This document shows positions 48,617-61,094 of a DNA stretch of 64,000 nucleotides, in pieces. Location of the stretch: NCBI RefSeq assembly GCF_900496995.4, contig NC_044011.1, forward strand, positions 23,530,041-23,594,040. Direction: 5' to 3'. The notes under the pieces were generated by a model. The model made no database searches. It worked only from the letters and a program-made list of their open reading frames with translations, and was not told the DNA's origin. A program made the position numbers and the translations under genes. The number at the start of each line of letters is the position of its first letter. Position 1 is the stretch's first letter. Origin of the DNA: Aquila chrysaetos chrysaetos (Eukaryota; Chordata; Aves; Accipitriformes; Accipitridae).

Positions 48617-51420
48617 CAGAGCCTTCATGTGCACTGTAGAAAATATTATAGACTATATCATAACATTTCTCATTAATATTCTTCAACATCCACTTAGCTG
48701 GTATTTCTCTTCTTATTTTCTAATTTTTTCGAACAGCTGGCTTGGGCAGATCCCCAGTTTAAATACACATGCCATTCTGTGACTCACCTTCCACAACATT
48801 TGTCCCAGCACACACACCTTATTAAAGTCTTGCGATTGTTATGTGATGCTGACAAGAGTTTGAAAATTGGCTGTAATCAGTTCCAAAGAGGACCGTGTCC
48901 ATACTATTCCCCAGATATCCTGAAATAGTTGCTGCCTGTTTCTGAAGAGACTTTCTTCACAGGCAATTGCCTAATTTTTACACAAAGCAGGTAGTGCTGA
49001 TTTAAAGTTACATAGGGTGTATGTCAGTATTTAAATACAAAAAGGCATAAGGATGCAACTACAGGTGAGAGCAAACGTCTGCCTAAGCTAGCAGCAAACA
49101 GTAGAGGAGAGAGCAAGGTTGTATCGATATTTTTTACATTATTTTTCTAGCCCACAGGGACATGCCCCTGAGCCAAACGCTACATATGGGAGATAGATAC
49201 TATCCTGAATTCCTCAGCAGTGCCCACTGAAATCCGTGGAATCTTTGCCTGTTTGATCTGTGTGTGCAAGGAGGCTGATCCATACCTTTGAATGCCCTTT
49301 TTGCCTTGCTCTGTATCTTTTCTACTCCTGCTGCATAAAGGGAATTAGAAGAAGGGGGAAGATGGAGGACAGGAACCGCACTGGGTACTCCAACTCAGGA
49401 TATCAATAGGTGTTACGATGTTTTATGTCTTGTTCTTTTATTTTCTTTTCCCTGACAATCCTGAGATTCCACATGCTCTTTTGTTTGCTTGTTTCCAAAG
49501 AAATGAGTATGTCTGCTTACAGATGTAACATATGCTTACATACTTGGGCTGAGCAAAAAATGTCAGCATAGGTTGTCTGTTTTTTTCAGTTATGTGCTTT
49601 CACGAGGTCAATTTTAAAACTGTAGATGCTGGTAAGTTGAGATGTCTGTTCAGCAGCAAGCTGCATGGTAAAATTTTGTACTATTCATAAGGGAGATATT
49701 TTCTACCTCACTATTATGAACATTTTATCAGAAAAAAAATTAAACTGTAGTAAGCAGTAGTAACTCTTCTATACAAAGTTAACAAGCAGCCAAATAACAA
49801 CTAATAAGTTGTCTTCTTTTTCTCTTAATGGTTTGTAAAACTATTATTAGATTTGAAGGTTGTTCAAATTTTTAGTGCCTTCTAAAAAAAGTCATTCCTT
49901 CCTATAGTCAGCTGCATATTTTCTGAGTGACAAACACTAAAAGAACAAACAGCTACAGAAACCATGTAACTAACAGTAAAAGACCAGCAGATGCCCCATA
50001 GCCTTCTGAAGAGTGGCCAATTTTTCACTACATGCAGCAGGCAATTGAATGAGGCCCTACATGTTTAAGAATAAAAGAATGGAATTGCAGATATTCTCTA
50101 GGAAATCAGTGCAATACAGTGATTGTGCAGCAGCTGCATATTTTAATGTATGCAATAAACTAAATGGTAAAACTCTTTCCCCTCTTTTTTATCTTATTGT
50201 TATGATTTTTGCACGGCAAGAACAGTTTCCTCCATTAGTACACGAGCTACAGCTTTGGGATGTTGTAATCTGTTCTGACATCTGTTTATCTCAAACCCTT
50301 CTTGGTTTTGTCCATAATCCTAAGACCTCGGTCAGAAAAAATACCAGTATTCAAAATATTTAAAGCTAAAGCATATATCTGGAGGAAGGAGAAGAGAAAG
50401 AGGGCTTATGTGTTATTTTCAGGGATGTCCTGAATAGAGAGTGACCATAAAATGTTGGTGTTTTTAAACTGAGGCATTTATAAAGCCTTATGCCTGGAGT
50501 TGGAGTGTCATTCAATCTGACTTCATTCTCCCAGTGTCTGATATCCTGCCAGTTTGCTGTACTAATCTTCATTGTTTCTTAGGACAGAAGCCAAGGCTGC
50601 TTTTACTGTTCTTCTGTCTACTCATGCTGTAGCAGAAGGCAAAAACCTGACCCCTACTGCATACAGCTGTAGATTTTCTATAATAAGGGTACCAAACCCA
50701 AAGGACCAGGCTAAAGAGTGAAAGGCAGAATCGGATTCTTAGAAAAATTCAGGTGCCAAATTACCACAGAAATATATAGGAAAGATGTGGTACATCTTGA
50801 AAGACCTAGACTGTGGGACAAGTTTCAAGATTAAGACTCTTTAATGTGTATGGTTAGTTGTTTATAATTATGGTAAATGTCTAAGCACTGATTATAGCTA
50901 CAGCCAGAATGGCTGTTTAAGCTCAGGCTGTAGTCAGCGGATATTTAGAGGATATGAATCATTTGCCTAGTGCCACCTAAGGTGCCTTAGGGAACCTGAG
51001 ATGTTTACACAGGGCTAGTATCCAGCACCAATGAAGCAGCAGCTGAGAGCCAAGTGGGACACATCTGGGCATCTAAAATGGCACCAGATACCCATCTGTG
51101 GGGCATAAAGCTTAAGCAAGGCATATAATAGAAGTTTAGACATTTAGCTATGTAGAAATCTGCAAGTCTCAAACTAGGTGATGTCCTAGGGCCATCTTAA
51201 CAACATCTTTCATTGACACCTTTTGCTCTGAACTCACTGCAGCCAAAGCAATAGAGAAAGGGAACTTCCACTGAGTTTCCAGTTGGTTTTTGAGATATAT
51301 TCTACCAGTCCTCAACAGATTACAGTGGGTATATGCCACAAATGCATTCAATTGGCCGCTTCTTTTGTGAGTCCCATTGCATAATCTGTCTTTATGGTTT
51401 TCTTTTCTTCTATGGAAGCT
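48617..51420. other. Intergenic region between TAAR5 and TAAR6-9-like pseudogenes
   Basis: AT-rich DNA without a recognised gene or repeat. I looked for the missing TM1-TM3 portion of the next relic upstream of 51.4 kb and could not trace it. Confidence 0.4.
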
Positions 51421-51845
51421 GATGAGCCTTATTCCATCGATGGATTACCACCGTCTATGCCGCCATATAAGGACTACGCCATAACATCGGTGATTGTTGC
51501 TAGATCTCCTTTTGGCTAAACAGCAGGCTGAAATGATGGAGAGAGGGAAAAGCAGAACCCAGAGTACTGATGTGTACAGTGACAGTGGCACAGCAAACAA
51601 GTGAGAAGGAAAAGCTGCTAAAACTCTGGGAGTAGCCAGGATCGTTTTCCTGATTTTCTGACACTGCATTTTGCACCTATCATTTAATGATGTTTTCCTC
51701 ATCTTAAAACTCCCCCTCTACCCCCTTGCCTTTGATGTCTGTTTGGTTTACCTAGCCAAATTCTGTCAGGATCCCCTTGCGTGTTTTTTTTTTTTCTTCT
51801 CCACGGTTTCAGAAAGCAATGAAGGTAATTATGAATTGTAAAATG
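51421..51845 (+). pseudogene. TAAR6-9-like receptor relic, heavily deleted
   Basis: The fragment begins with a DNA-level match to the end of TM3 (cctTATTCCATCGATGGATTACC type, for ISIDRYxAVCxPLRY). It then skips about 90 residues (TM4-TM5) and continues with LLLAKQQAEMMERGKSRTQS in ICL3. A TGA (51602-51604) comes next, then GKAAKTLGVARIVFLIF, a second TGA (51659-51661), and a degraded TM7 ending FQKAMKVIMN. The ICL3 pattern VAK.QA..IE and the KAIKVIV-like tail resemble TAAR6, 8 and 9. Its place between TAAR5 and STX7 is where mammals carry TAAR6-TAAR9. The assignment to that subgroup is inference; that it is a TAAR relic is well supported. Confidence 0.78.
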
Positions 51846-54800
51846 AGAAGGAGGAGGAGCTGTAAAATGAAGATTGAAACTGAAGACTGATTGCTCAACA
51901 ATGACCTCATTTTACAAATGAAAATCTATTGGATTCTATTAGACCTAGTTGCTGACCACAAAGTCCATAGATTTTCTTATTTTTAGTATCTTTCCTTCTG
52001 TAGATTTGTATTTCATTATCTGAACAAAACATTTCCATTTAAGTTTGTACCCTTTATAACTCTATCATTTCAAAATGGTCTGGCTGAAGTTAGAAAGATT
52101 ATGTATTTGCAGGTACTACTTAACTGAAGTCTGGGCTTTGAAATAATAATGTCAGCTCATTTCACTACTGCAGATGAAAGTATAATATGGTCTTTGAAAA
52201 TTAAACAGAAAGGCAAAGAAAGATTTGCAAATAAGTTGCTAGTAAACTTTTTGCTTGTTTTTAAGGAAACATTATCAATATTGGGAAGAGAATCTTTTTC
52301 TGTTTATTTAAAACATATGCTACCATGTTAATTACTGCTGCTGGAGAGCAAATGGCCAATACATATTTTTTAAAACAAATAGGTTTTACTGGCCATTCTG
52401 CAATGTAATTAACCCATAAGCTTGTTCAGGCTGGAAACCATCACCCATCATAATTTTGTACAGCACTGAGTGTAATAGGAACTTAATCTCATTTCAGGTT
52501 CTGGAGCGGGTATTTTAATTAAATTAGCAAACGGTGATGACGACAACAATAACAGGAATTCCTGATGGTAGAATGCATCAGTAACAACCACCTGGTAAGC
52601 TCTGCCAGGCGGTTTGCCATCAGTACCAAATACTGGCGGCATTGCTCTTCCTATCTAAAGTTAGAGGCGCGCAAGTGGATTGTGATAGCAGAGAATGAAA
52701 TTTGCCCATAAGGTAAATTACACACCACTTAGGCACCGCTCACGCCTTAGAAAGAGGACACTCATCAGGAATATGAGGCCAGGGTTGGGCTGCTTCCCCT
52801 TCATTTCATCATGCATCGGGCAGGCATGGGGAGCTGTACGGAAATGAGTGCCTCGTTCCTGTGTCACCGGCAGCCCCGATGTTTGTGCCACCCACCCCGC
52901 TGAGCCCGCATGCCTGCCAGTTAGGTGCCGGGACAGGAGCAGGAGGTGGGAGGCAGAAATACAGAGACAGGAAGGTGGGGCAGATTCAGATACTGGGCTA
53001 GGAGGAAGGTGTGCTCTTTCAAAATCGCACTATGCTGGTGCGATTTAACTTCCAACTCTTTCAAACATCAGACACCATACTGAGTATGGATCCTCAAACA
53101 GTGTGTGTTTGAAGTGACACCGCTTTTAGTTCAGTTTTACACAAAATAACAGGAATATAATTGGCAAATACTCTGATCTTCAGTCAGTGAAGATCCAGAG
53201 CATCCTTTGCGGTACGCTGTGCCTATGCATTGCAGGGTCTCAGCGTTTTCCCCTTTCTTTCCCCAGAGCTTTCCGCATTTCATTTAATCAACTGAAATCT
53301 GATCACTCTCCAAAAGCAACAGGAAAGGTAAGTGAACACATGATTCTGAACTCAGTCCCCAGGTAACACTGGTGTGGGAGCTCTAGAAAGAAGCCAATGA
53401 AATGCGTTTAGAGACAGAATTGTGTAGCAGCACTCTGTTTCAGCATCTCTGACCATAACGCTTAGAGACAGCTTCTTTACAACTCCTGTCCATACGCCAT
53501 TGCTAGCAGAGGAAAGCATGCAGAAACTGAAGGATCCTCCTGTTTTATCTAAAAGGGTGAAACAGAGCACGTTCTCCCAGTCAATGGCTTTTCTATAGGA
53601 GTTAACCAAAATCTTCTGAGGACATACTGTGCTCTTAGTAGTATCTGATCAATAAATAGGACTTTCTGGCTGGTCTATTAACTGTATCTTCATAATTATT
53701 TTATATGATTATATTAAAGAGGCTACTTAAGTATTTTTGTAGTACAGACAACATTCTAATGAGAAGTTTGTTTTATAATTCAGCTTTTCCTCCCAGGCTG
53801 TAACATCTTTGCTGCAATCGGTTACTTTAAAGAATCACATCACAAAGATTTTTCAGTTACGTAACAATAGAAGGTGGATGCTGATGATTAGTGAGCTAAC
53901 AGCAGGTGAGCACCAGCATTTTGTTCATAAAACACCCAGCATCTTTAGTAAAGCATTAGGATACCTCTTTTCCAAAGCATGAGAATGAACATTGATCAGT
54001 GATGACTGTGTATTACCTCCAAGTCTCAAAAAAAACCCCCAAAGTGGTGATCTGCAGATAAAGTATTCTCACTGATGAAGGGTCACTTCTTTTAATGGGA
54101 AGCCCATATTTGAAATCAGATAGCAAAAGATGTATTGTTTTCTTGAGAAAAACTGACAGTGGACTCAGCTGAAGGTTTATAAAGCAAGAGTGACTGGGCT
54201 CAATCAACAGAGTTTATACAACAAACACTTGGAGATAAAAATCAAGGCGAGGCCTTAATTCAGAAGGGATGTGCATTATACTCTCATTACTGCACTGTCT
54301 AGTTGGATCATCTTGGATCAGCTCCAGTATGTCAACAGCATGGGGGCAAACTCCCGCACATGTAGCAGCACTAAAATCACTGCTAATCAAAATAGTCTAT
54401 TAAAACTAGAATGAAGATGTACACAGCATTCCTGCAGCAAATAGGCATATCAGAGTGTTTTTTCTTTAGTAACTTTAATTTATGAAAGTGAGAAAAGGAC
54501 ATTTCCAAGCATCAATTAACATAAGAACTATATGTAGGCATGCAAGTCTCGGGGGCTATGTTGTGTCGCCTTTCAGCACGCTTTGAGACACATCAAGAAC
54601 CACCTATGTAAAGGGTAGTCTTGTCTCTTTCAGGCCTTTAACTTCACTCTACTGTGCTGGCAGTTTATTGGACTTTTCTATCGACGTTGTTTGGTTAGGA
54701 TGTTATTCAGGTTTCCACTGCTCCAGTTATTTCTAAATCTTAGCGATGACCGAGATCTATGACGTAGCAGAAATAAACTTACACTTCCCCACTTCTGCAG

Positions 54801-55004
54801 CTCTTCCCTAGGCAAGGCTGGGCTGTGCGGAGGAGACAGCGTTCCTAGCCATCGGGTGCTGCGCACTGTTTGCTCTGCGGTGTTTTGTGCACGGGGGGGT
54901 ATCCTGCAGATGAAGCAGCCCAGCCCCGGGGCTCTGAGGAGCATCTGGTCCTGTAATTTTCCCTTGGAAGAACTGGGGAGGATGCCGAAGGGCCCCAGCC
55001 GCTC
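51846..55004. other. Intergenic region between TAAR relics and STX7 promoter
   Basis: No gene, TAAR fragment or mobile element recognised. G+C content rises gradually from about 54.7 kb toward the CpG island. Confidence 0.45.
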
Positions 55005-56130
55005 ATGAGGAGGCGGCCTCGAGGCCCACCTGTTGCTTCTTCCCGGGCGTCTGGGCCAGGAGGAGAGCAGGTTTCACCGTGCCTCTGCTCCCCTCGCTCC
55101 GCTCCCGGGAGCCGCCGCTACCGCTGCCCTCGCTGCCACGCGCGGCCCGCTCCTCCTGCGCGCCGCACCCAGGGCCGGCAGCCACGCCAACGCACCCTCC
55201 GTTCCTCGTGGTTCCCGGCACCGCGTGCCCCCTCCCTCAGCAACATGTTGCAAATCTCGGCATTTACAGGCACCTTTAAACACGTCCGTAATTCCCCACT
55301 CACCTTCCTCTAAGTGTCCCTTCCCCTTTAGAGACAAAGTGACCAAAACTGGAGGCGGTGCTTCAAAGCGGGATATTAATGTGGTAACATCCTACTTCTC
55401 ACTGTAATACTGTTTCCTTACTCATGTTTTCCCCTCAGTTCCCGAGGCAACAGCACCTTTTCCTTAAATTACGCTCCCTTCCCCCCCCATTCTTTCCACT
55501 CGCACGGTGCTGCGTGCGGCTCCCGCGGCGGCCGGCGAGGGGCCGGGGCTGCCCCCTTCCCCCGGGAGCCCCCGGGACCCGCCCGCAGGCCCGAGCGGAG
55601 CCGCCCGTCGGGGGCAGCGCCCGGCGGCCCGCCCGGCCCCCGCGGCCCCGCCTCCCCACGCCTCCGCCGTCACGGCGGGACGGGGCGGGAACGGGCTGGG
55701 GCCTGGCCGCTCCTCCCTGCCCCGCCGCCGCCCGCCCGCCGTCAGCAGGTTCGCCGGGGCCGGGTAAGAGCAGCGGGAGCTCCGCTGGGGCGCCGGGGGG
55801 GTGTTCGCCGCCCGCCCCGGGGGAAAGGGGTGGTCGGGGCGGTGTCCGGCCAGCCGGGAAGGGGCTGCCAGGCGCCGGGAGCCTGTCAGAGGGCGGCGGG
55901 AAGGGCCGCAGCTGGCCGGGGCCGCCGCGCCCCGCGGGCCCCGGCTGCGGTCGGGGCCGCCCTCCCCGGCCCGGCGCTGCCGCCTGGCCTGGGGCGAGCG
56001 GGGCGGCTGTGGGCGGGAGGGGGTGAGCGGGCCGTGGGGCGGGCAGGGCCCGGGCCGCGGGGCGGGGCGCGGTTCTGTAGCGCGGTCGGTCGTGTCAGCC
56101 TTTGCCTCACGCCCCTCCCCGAGGCATCCC
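55005..56130. promoter_or_regulatory. STX7: CpG island, probable STX7 promoter
   Basis: About 1.1 kb is strongly G+C-rich with dense CpG and GGGCGGGG-type Sp1 boxes, and shows no TATA box, as expected for a housekeeping SNARE gene. It is the only island of this strength in the window and lies 7.7 kb before the STX7 start codon on the same strand. The large overlapping open frames inside it on both strands reflect composition. Confidence 0.8.
55500..55763 (+). other. STX7: Inferred STX7 non-coding exon 1 (3' edge only)
   Basis: A good splice donor, CCGG|GTAAGAG, sits at 55763/55764 in the middle of the CpG island. Taking it as the end of the untranslated first exon places the start codon in exon 2, as in mammalian STX7. 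The 5' edge given is arbitrary, because no start site can be read from the sequence. Confidence 0.45.
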
Positions 56131-59055
56131 CCTGATGTCATGGCTTTGGGCTTGACGCTGGCCGTGATGCTCCAAAGAGGGACTCGGGGCCTGCAGCTGG
56201 TGTTTGTTTTACCGCAGTTGATGTCGAACTGTAGGGTAGGATGGTCACCTTCGCCGTATCGAAACGCTCTCCGTGCTGTTCCAGATCCGAGGTGAGCAAG
56301 GCACGTCGGCAGGAGGAAGGGAGATTATAAAAATCACCTATGTAAATAGCAAGCCCGGCCCTGGCGCATCAGGCCCCTGGCCTGACCTTACCACTGCTTT
56401 CCTGGTGAGCCACTCACCGCTTTATTAGAAAAGGGCACTTCTTGAAACTGTAGAAGGAAGTGGAAGGTTTCGCTCTGCTTTGCGTGAAATGCAAGGCACT
56501 GCATCGTAATTGAAGCTCAATGATAAAATCCCAGGGTGCTTATTGCCAGAAGCGATGTGCTCGTGTTGTGAACCCCTCCGCTGATGAACAAGCCATGCAA
56601 AGGCAGAGAGCCGAGCTGGCAGGGCGAGCGGAGCCCTCCTGACCGATCATCATTCAGGCATGTGCTTTGCCGGCAGTGCAGCCCTTCTGCTTGGAGCTGA
56701 GGGTTTTGTGCAAGTGCTGTTAATAGAAAAGAAGGAAAAGAGGAGAAAAAAAAAGTTAAAATATATTAAAATTAGAAGAAAGTGATGCTAAATGGTGGCA
56801 TTGTTATAAACTGATTTGTGTTCCCTTCATGAAGACATCTCTTGTAGTCTTATCAGAATATTAACTAGCACTCTTCATGGTGGCTTATGTTGAAGTGAAA
56901 CTCTTGCGGGGCGGGAGAGGAAAAAGAGAACATGAGCTATAAGTAGTCATTAGCATCCTGGTAGGCCTCAGAGAGCCTCAGCATCCAGCACAATCAGATG
57001 TTTGTGCAAAGATAACTTCTCCGTCAGTGTACTTGATCTGAGCACTTGGTTCAAAGTGAACACGCTGCCATTAGGGAGACTTGGGTGAGAACATGTAGCG
57101 TGCTAGATGTCCTGTGGTTCTGGTCCATCTTCGTTTTCCCATGAGACATTGTCTATCAGCAGCACAAGAAACTTGGCACTTTGAAATGGCCGTCTCAGGT
57201 CCGTTTTCAGCCCTCCCGTTCCCTCCTCTCCCCAATAATTCCAGTACCCAGTGTTCATTTACCTATTCCTGCTTCATCGTAGGGCCTCTAAATGCTTTGT
57301 GTGCACCTAGGAAACGTAATTCCTTTACTTAAGGCATTTCCCCGACAACTAATATGTTCTCTTAGGTTTGTGAAAGCTATGTGCTTCCTTCACCTAGTTC
57401 ATTATAAATATTGGTGTGGATGAATCGGACAATGATAAACATAGTCTTTTTTTAGCCATATATGCTGAGCATTGGTGATGCATTAGGCCTAATAGTATTT
57501 CAGGCTTCTGTAATTTAGTTTTCCACACTGGGCAGTTCTAAATGCCACTGCTTTAAATTACGTCTTTGTTGGACAGAATAATTTCTAGGGAAAATGACTA
57601 AAACACTGACAAGTGTCACATCTAGTATTATTTTTTTTTTCTTTCTAAAAAAAATACTTCTAGCTATTACACAATGTGAGCTTGGTTTTGGTATGTTTCA
57701 GCATGACTAGTGTGGCAAGGCTGAGGGAACTGGGCAGAGAGGAATAGAAAATTACCTTTTGACATCTTTTATGTTAGTGTTGCTGCGTTAGAGCAAAGAA
57801 AGTTTTAAATAACCTTTGCTTTTTCCTACCCTATATGGATTTAAGTTTGACTTCTCCCTGAAACTAGATGATAAAAGAAAATCTGGAAATGTTTTTTTTT
57901 GTTGTTGTTGTTGTTTTTTTCTTTTAAGGCGGCAGGAAGGATTTCGTTTTACTGCTATTTTGTTTGCATGTTTATTATGCTCCATAGTTGGTTTTGTATT
58001 ATGGAAGCCCCCAGCCTGCCTTTGTGGACCAGGATTCCAGCACATTAGAAGCTGTAAAAGCACAAAGTGGAAAATACAATCTGTGTCTCAAAATATTTTA
58101 GCCTAAGTATAAGGGGAAAAAAAATAGATAAATCCAGAAAAAACTTACTCTCCCCCATCCCCACTAGAAAAAATAGTGACAGATTTAATGCTCACCTGTG
58201 TAGTACTAAGTCAGTTGCTATGAGTTGGTTATAAGAATCCCTTAGGTGCTGTAGCAGGGAGTACTTATCTTACAGTGTACAGTCTGCCCTTTATTCCAAC
58301 AGCTTTTTTTTTTTTTAAATATTAATTTTACCTGCTGCAAAGTTGCTGCTAAAGTCAGCAGCAGATGCTGTCCGAAGATGGTAATGTGTTTCAAGTTGCT
58401 GTAGGTAGGTACCAGAGTCACTCTGTAGATGGACCTTGTCTCCTCTCAGTATTTGGGTGGTAAAACCTACTGAGGTGAAATAAATTGAGCAATTCTATAT
58501 TGGAGGAATCTTACTAATCATGGCTGTTACTGTGATACAAATTTTCTGTAGCTAACATTGTGACTGGCTGCAATTTTTTGCTGCCAAAGTCTTTCAGCAG
58601 TTTGTCATTTTTGCCTGTGTTGTCACCCTGCTTGAAGGATTTTGCACTTTTTTTTGGCAGTAGTTTACAAAGGAAGTCACATTTAGGAGCTGTTTGGGAG
58701 AAGCTTTGTTTCTGTGACCTTTATTTAGGAAAAAAAAAAATCACATACAAGAAAGCCTTATGACTTGTCTCTGGATATTTAAAGGCATAAAATCCTAATT
58801 CAGATCAGATTTAAATTTTCAAGCATTTCTATGGAATGCAGCATGTACTTTTTGCTTTCTCAAAGTTAAGGATCCATGTAAACATTTCTAGGTCCTGATG
58901 CTAAAACATTGCTTAAACGGTAAAATTATTAAGGGTTCTTATCCTAATGTATGGGGGCAAGATTTATAGGAGTAGGAAAACTCTTTGACTGTCTAAATGA
59001 GAAAATACAAAATAGATTAGGTGCTTATTAACTGTAGCTGTCTGGAGTCTGCAAG

Positions 59056-59633
59056 TGTTGTGGTTTAACCCCAGCCAGCAAGTTAAGTACTACACAGCTG
59101 CTCACTCACTCCTCCCTGCTCCCAGTGGAATGGGGAAGAGAACTGGGGGGGAAGTAAAACTCTTGGGTTGAGATAAGAATGGTTTAATAACTAAAATAAA
59201 ATAATAACAATAATAATAAAAAATATAATAATTGTAATGAAAAGGAATATAACAAAAAGAGAGAGAGTTAAAACCCAAGAAAAGACAAGTGATGCACAGT
59301 GCAGTTGTTCACCACGTGCTGACCGATGCCTGCACAGCGATCGGCCCCTCCTGGCCAACTCCCCCCAGTTTATATACTAAGTATGACATTCTGTGGTATG
59401 GAATATCTCTTTGGCTAATTTGGGTCAGCTGTCCTGGCTATGCTCCCTCCCAGCTTCTTGCACACCGCCTCGCTGGGAGAACATGGGAAGTGGAAAAATC
59501 GTTAAGTTAGGATAAGTGCTACTTAGCAACAACTAGAACATCAGTGTCTTACCAACATTATTCTCACACTAAAACCAAAACACAGCACTGTACCAGGTAC
59601 TAAGGAGAAAATTAACTGTCCCAGCCTAAACCA
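59056..59633 (-). mobile_element. Solo LTR, ERVL-like (copy 4), in STX7 intron 1
   Basis: It begins TGTTGTGGTTTAACCCCAGC and ends CCAGCCTAAACCA, giving TG...CA ends. A perfect 5-bp duplication, GCAAG, flanks it (59051-59055 and 59634-59638). It shares the GTTGAGATAA, TATGGAATA and TTTGGGTCAGCTGTCCTGG blocks with copies 1 and 3 but is more diverged. On the inferred (minus) strand a TATATAAA is present (59369-59376). It lies antisense to STX7. Confidence 0.88.
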
Positions 59634-61054
59634 GCAAGATATTTAGGTGACTGCTGCTGAGATCTAACATGTGCTGTGCCTGTCATGACACATCGTTTTG
59701 TCCTGATGGAGCTTTCAAGAATGGCACTGGGGAGCTGCTCAGTTGTGGAGTTCCCACTTTCTTGTCTCTGCATTTGGCAGTGATCTGGCTGGAAATAGCA
59801 AAGGAAAAGTGGATTTTTCTCCATGCCTGACAAACACCTTTCTAGAAAACAAGTTGATATTCAGGTTAATTTTTTGCTTGGGTATGGAGTTACAGTGTGA
59901 TGCAGGAACCAGTTAATGTAGAAATTAGGAAAAATATATAGTGATCCTTTGCATTCCTTGAATTTCATGTATGTACAGAGAGGTCTTGCTTCAGTGAGTG
60001 TTGATGAAGTGTTCTGATTATTTCATTTGTGCCAGTAGACTCAGTTCTTCAGGCTTTCTTCAGTAGCTCGACAAGCCTAGTTGCCATTAGGTATACTCCC
60101 ATTCAAAGACAGAGATGTTGAGCAGAAAATAAAAGGTACAATCAAAAGCTCACACCCAACTGAAACTTTTAGAGGAACTGAAGACTACCACAGATGTAGC
60201 TGTGTTCCACTTTGAATGCAAAGTGTACTTCCCTCAACTGCAGCAGGTTATTAACTTTCCCATTTAAAAAGTTAGGCAAGCAGTAATACCAAAATACATC
60301 ACAACAGAGTAGTTAAATGCTGTGGAAGTGAAAAGAGGTAATTTCTATGGAAATTCAGAGTCTTGATGAATGCTCCTATCACCTTGGTATGGAAGGAAGT
60401 GCTTGGTGCCTGCGTCTGTTTTGTTTCCTGGTGGTTGAAACCCTAACCTTGTCAAAGCCATTAGCAAAACTCCCATTGGCTTCCCAAGGGCTCAGCTATC
60501 TGTGTTTTCAGAGGAGTTTGAGTCACTCGGCACTAACAAGCGAAAGGTGTGTGAATGGAAGTAGGGTGTTCGTTTGGTTCAGACACCCGTGTTTGCTTTG
60601 AGAACTAGAATGAGGAAGAAGTTCAAACTTCCCGTTTAAAAAATAATAATAAACAAATACAATATTTTCCTTCTCTTTGAGCTCTTCAGTTTGTTTTTTC
60701 TTGACTTGGGGAGTTTGTGGTGAAGACTGGGAGGCAGTGAGAGCTGATGGCTGACCCCTTACCTCTCCTTCTGTCTGTTCCCCAGACCAGTAGCTTACCC
60801 CGTCACCAACCTGTATTATTAACATGCTTGGTAATAGTGTTGCTGGTGGAAGAATTTGTATGGAGTAAAACAGATGTGAATTTACACTCCTATCCTACAA
60901 ATTTACTATAAATCTCAATTGAAATATGTGTGTTGATACAAAGAATTGTATAAACAATCAGAGATCTACACATGCAGATGAAAAGCTAAACTGTATCCTG
61001 TGGACTTTGCAGTTTATCATCTGAACATCCTTTCATTATGTGTTGTGTTTGGCT

Positions 61055-61094
61055 GCCCAACTATGTAGCTAGAAGCCCAACTATGTAGCTAGAA
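61055..61094. repeat. Two-copy perfect 20-bp tandem duplication
   Basis: The unit GCCCAACTATGTAGCTAGAA occurs twice back to back (61055-61074 and 61075-61094). It is probably a replication-slippage event in STX7 intron 1. Confidence 0.95.

Noticed and set aside
55424-56141. Frames of 200 (+) and 225 (-) codons in the CpG island
   Set aside because: They are Gly/Pro/Arg/Ala-rich translations of CpG-island DNA on both strands, with no recognised domain.
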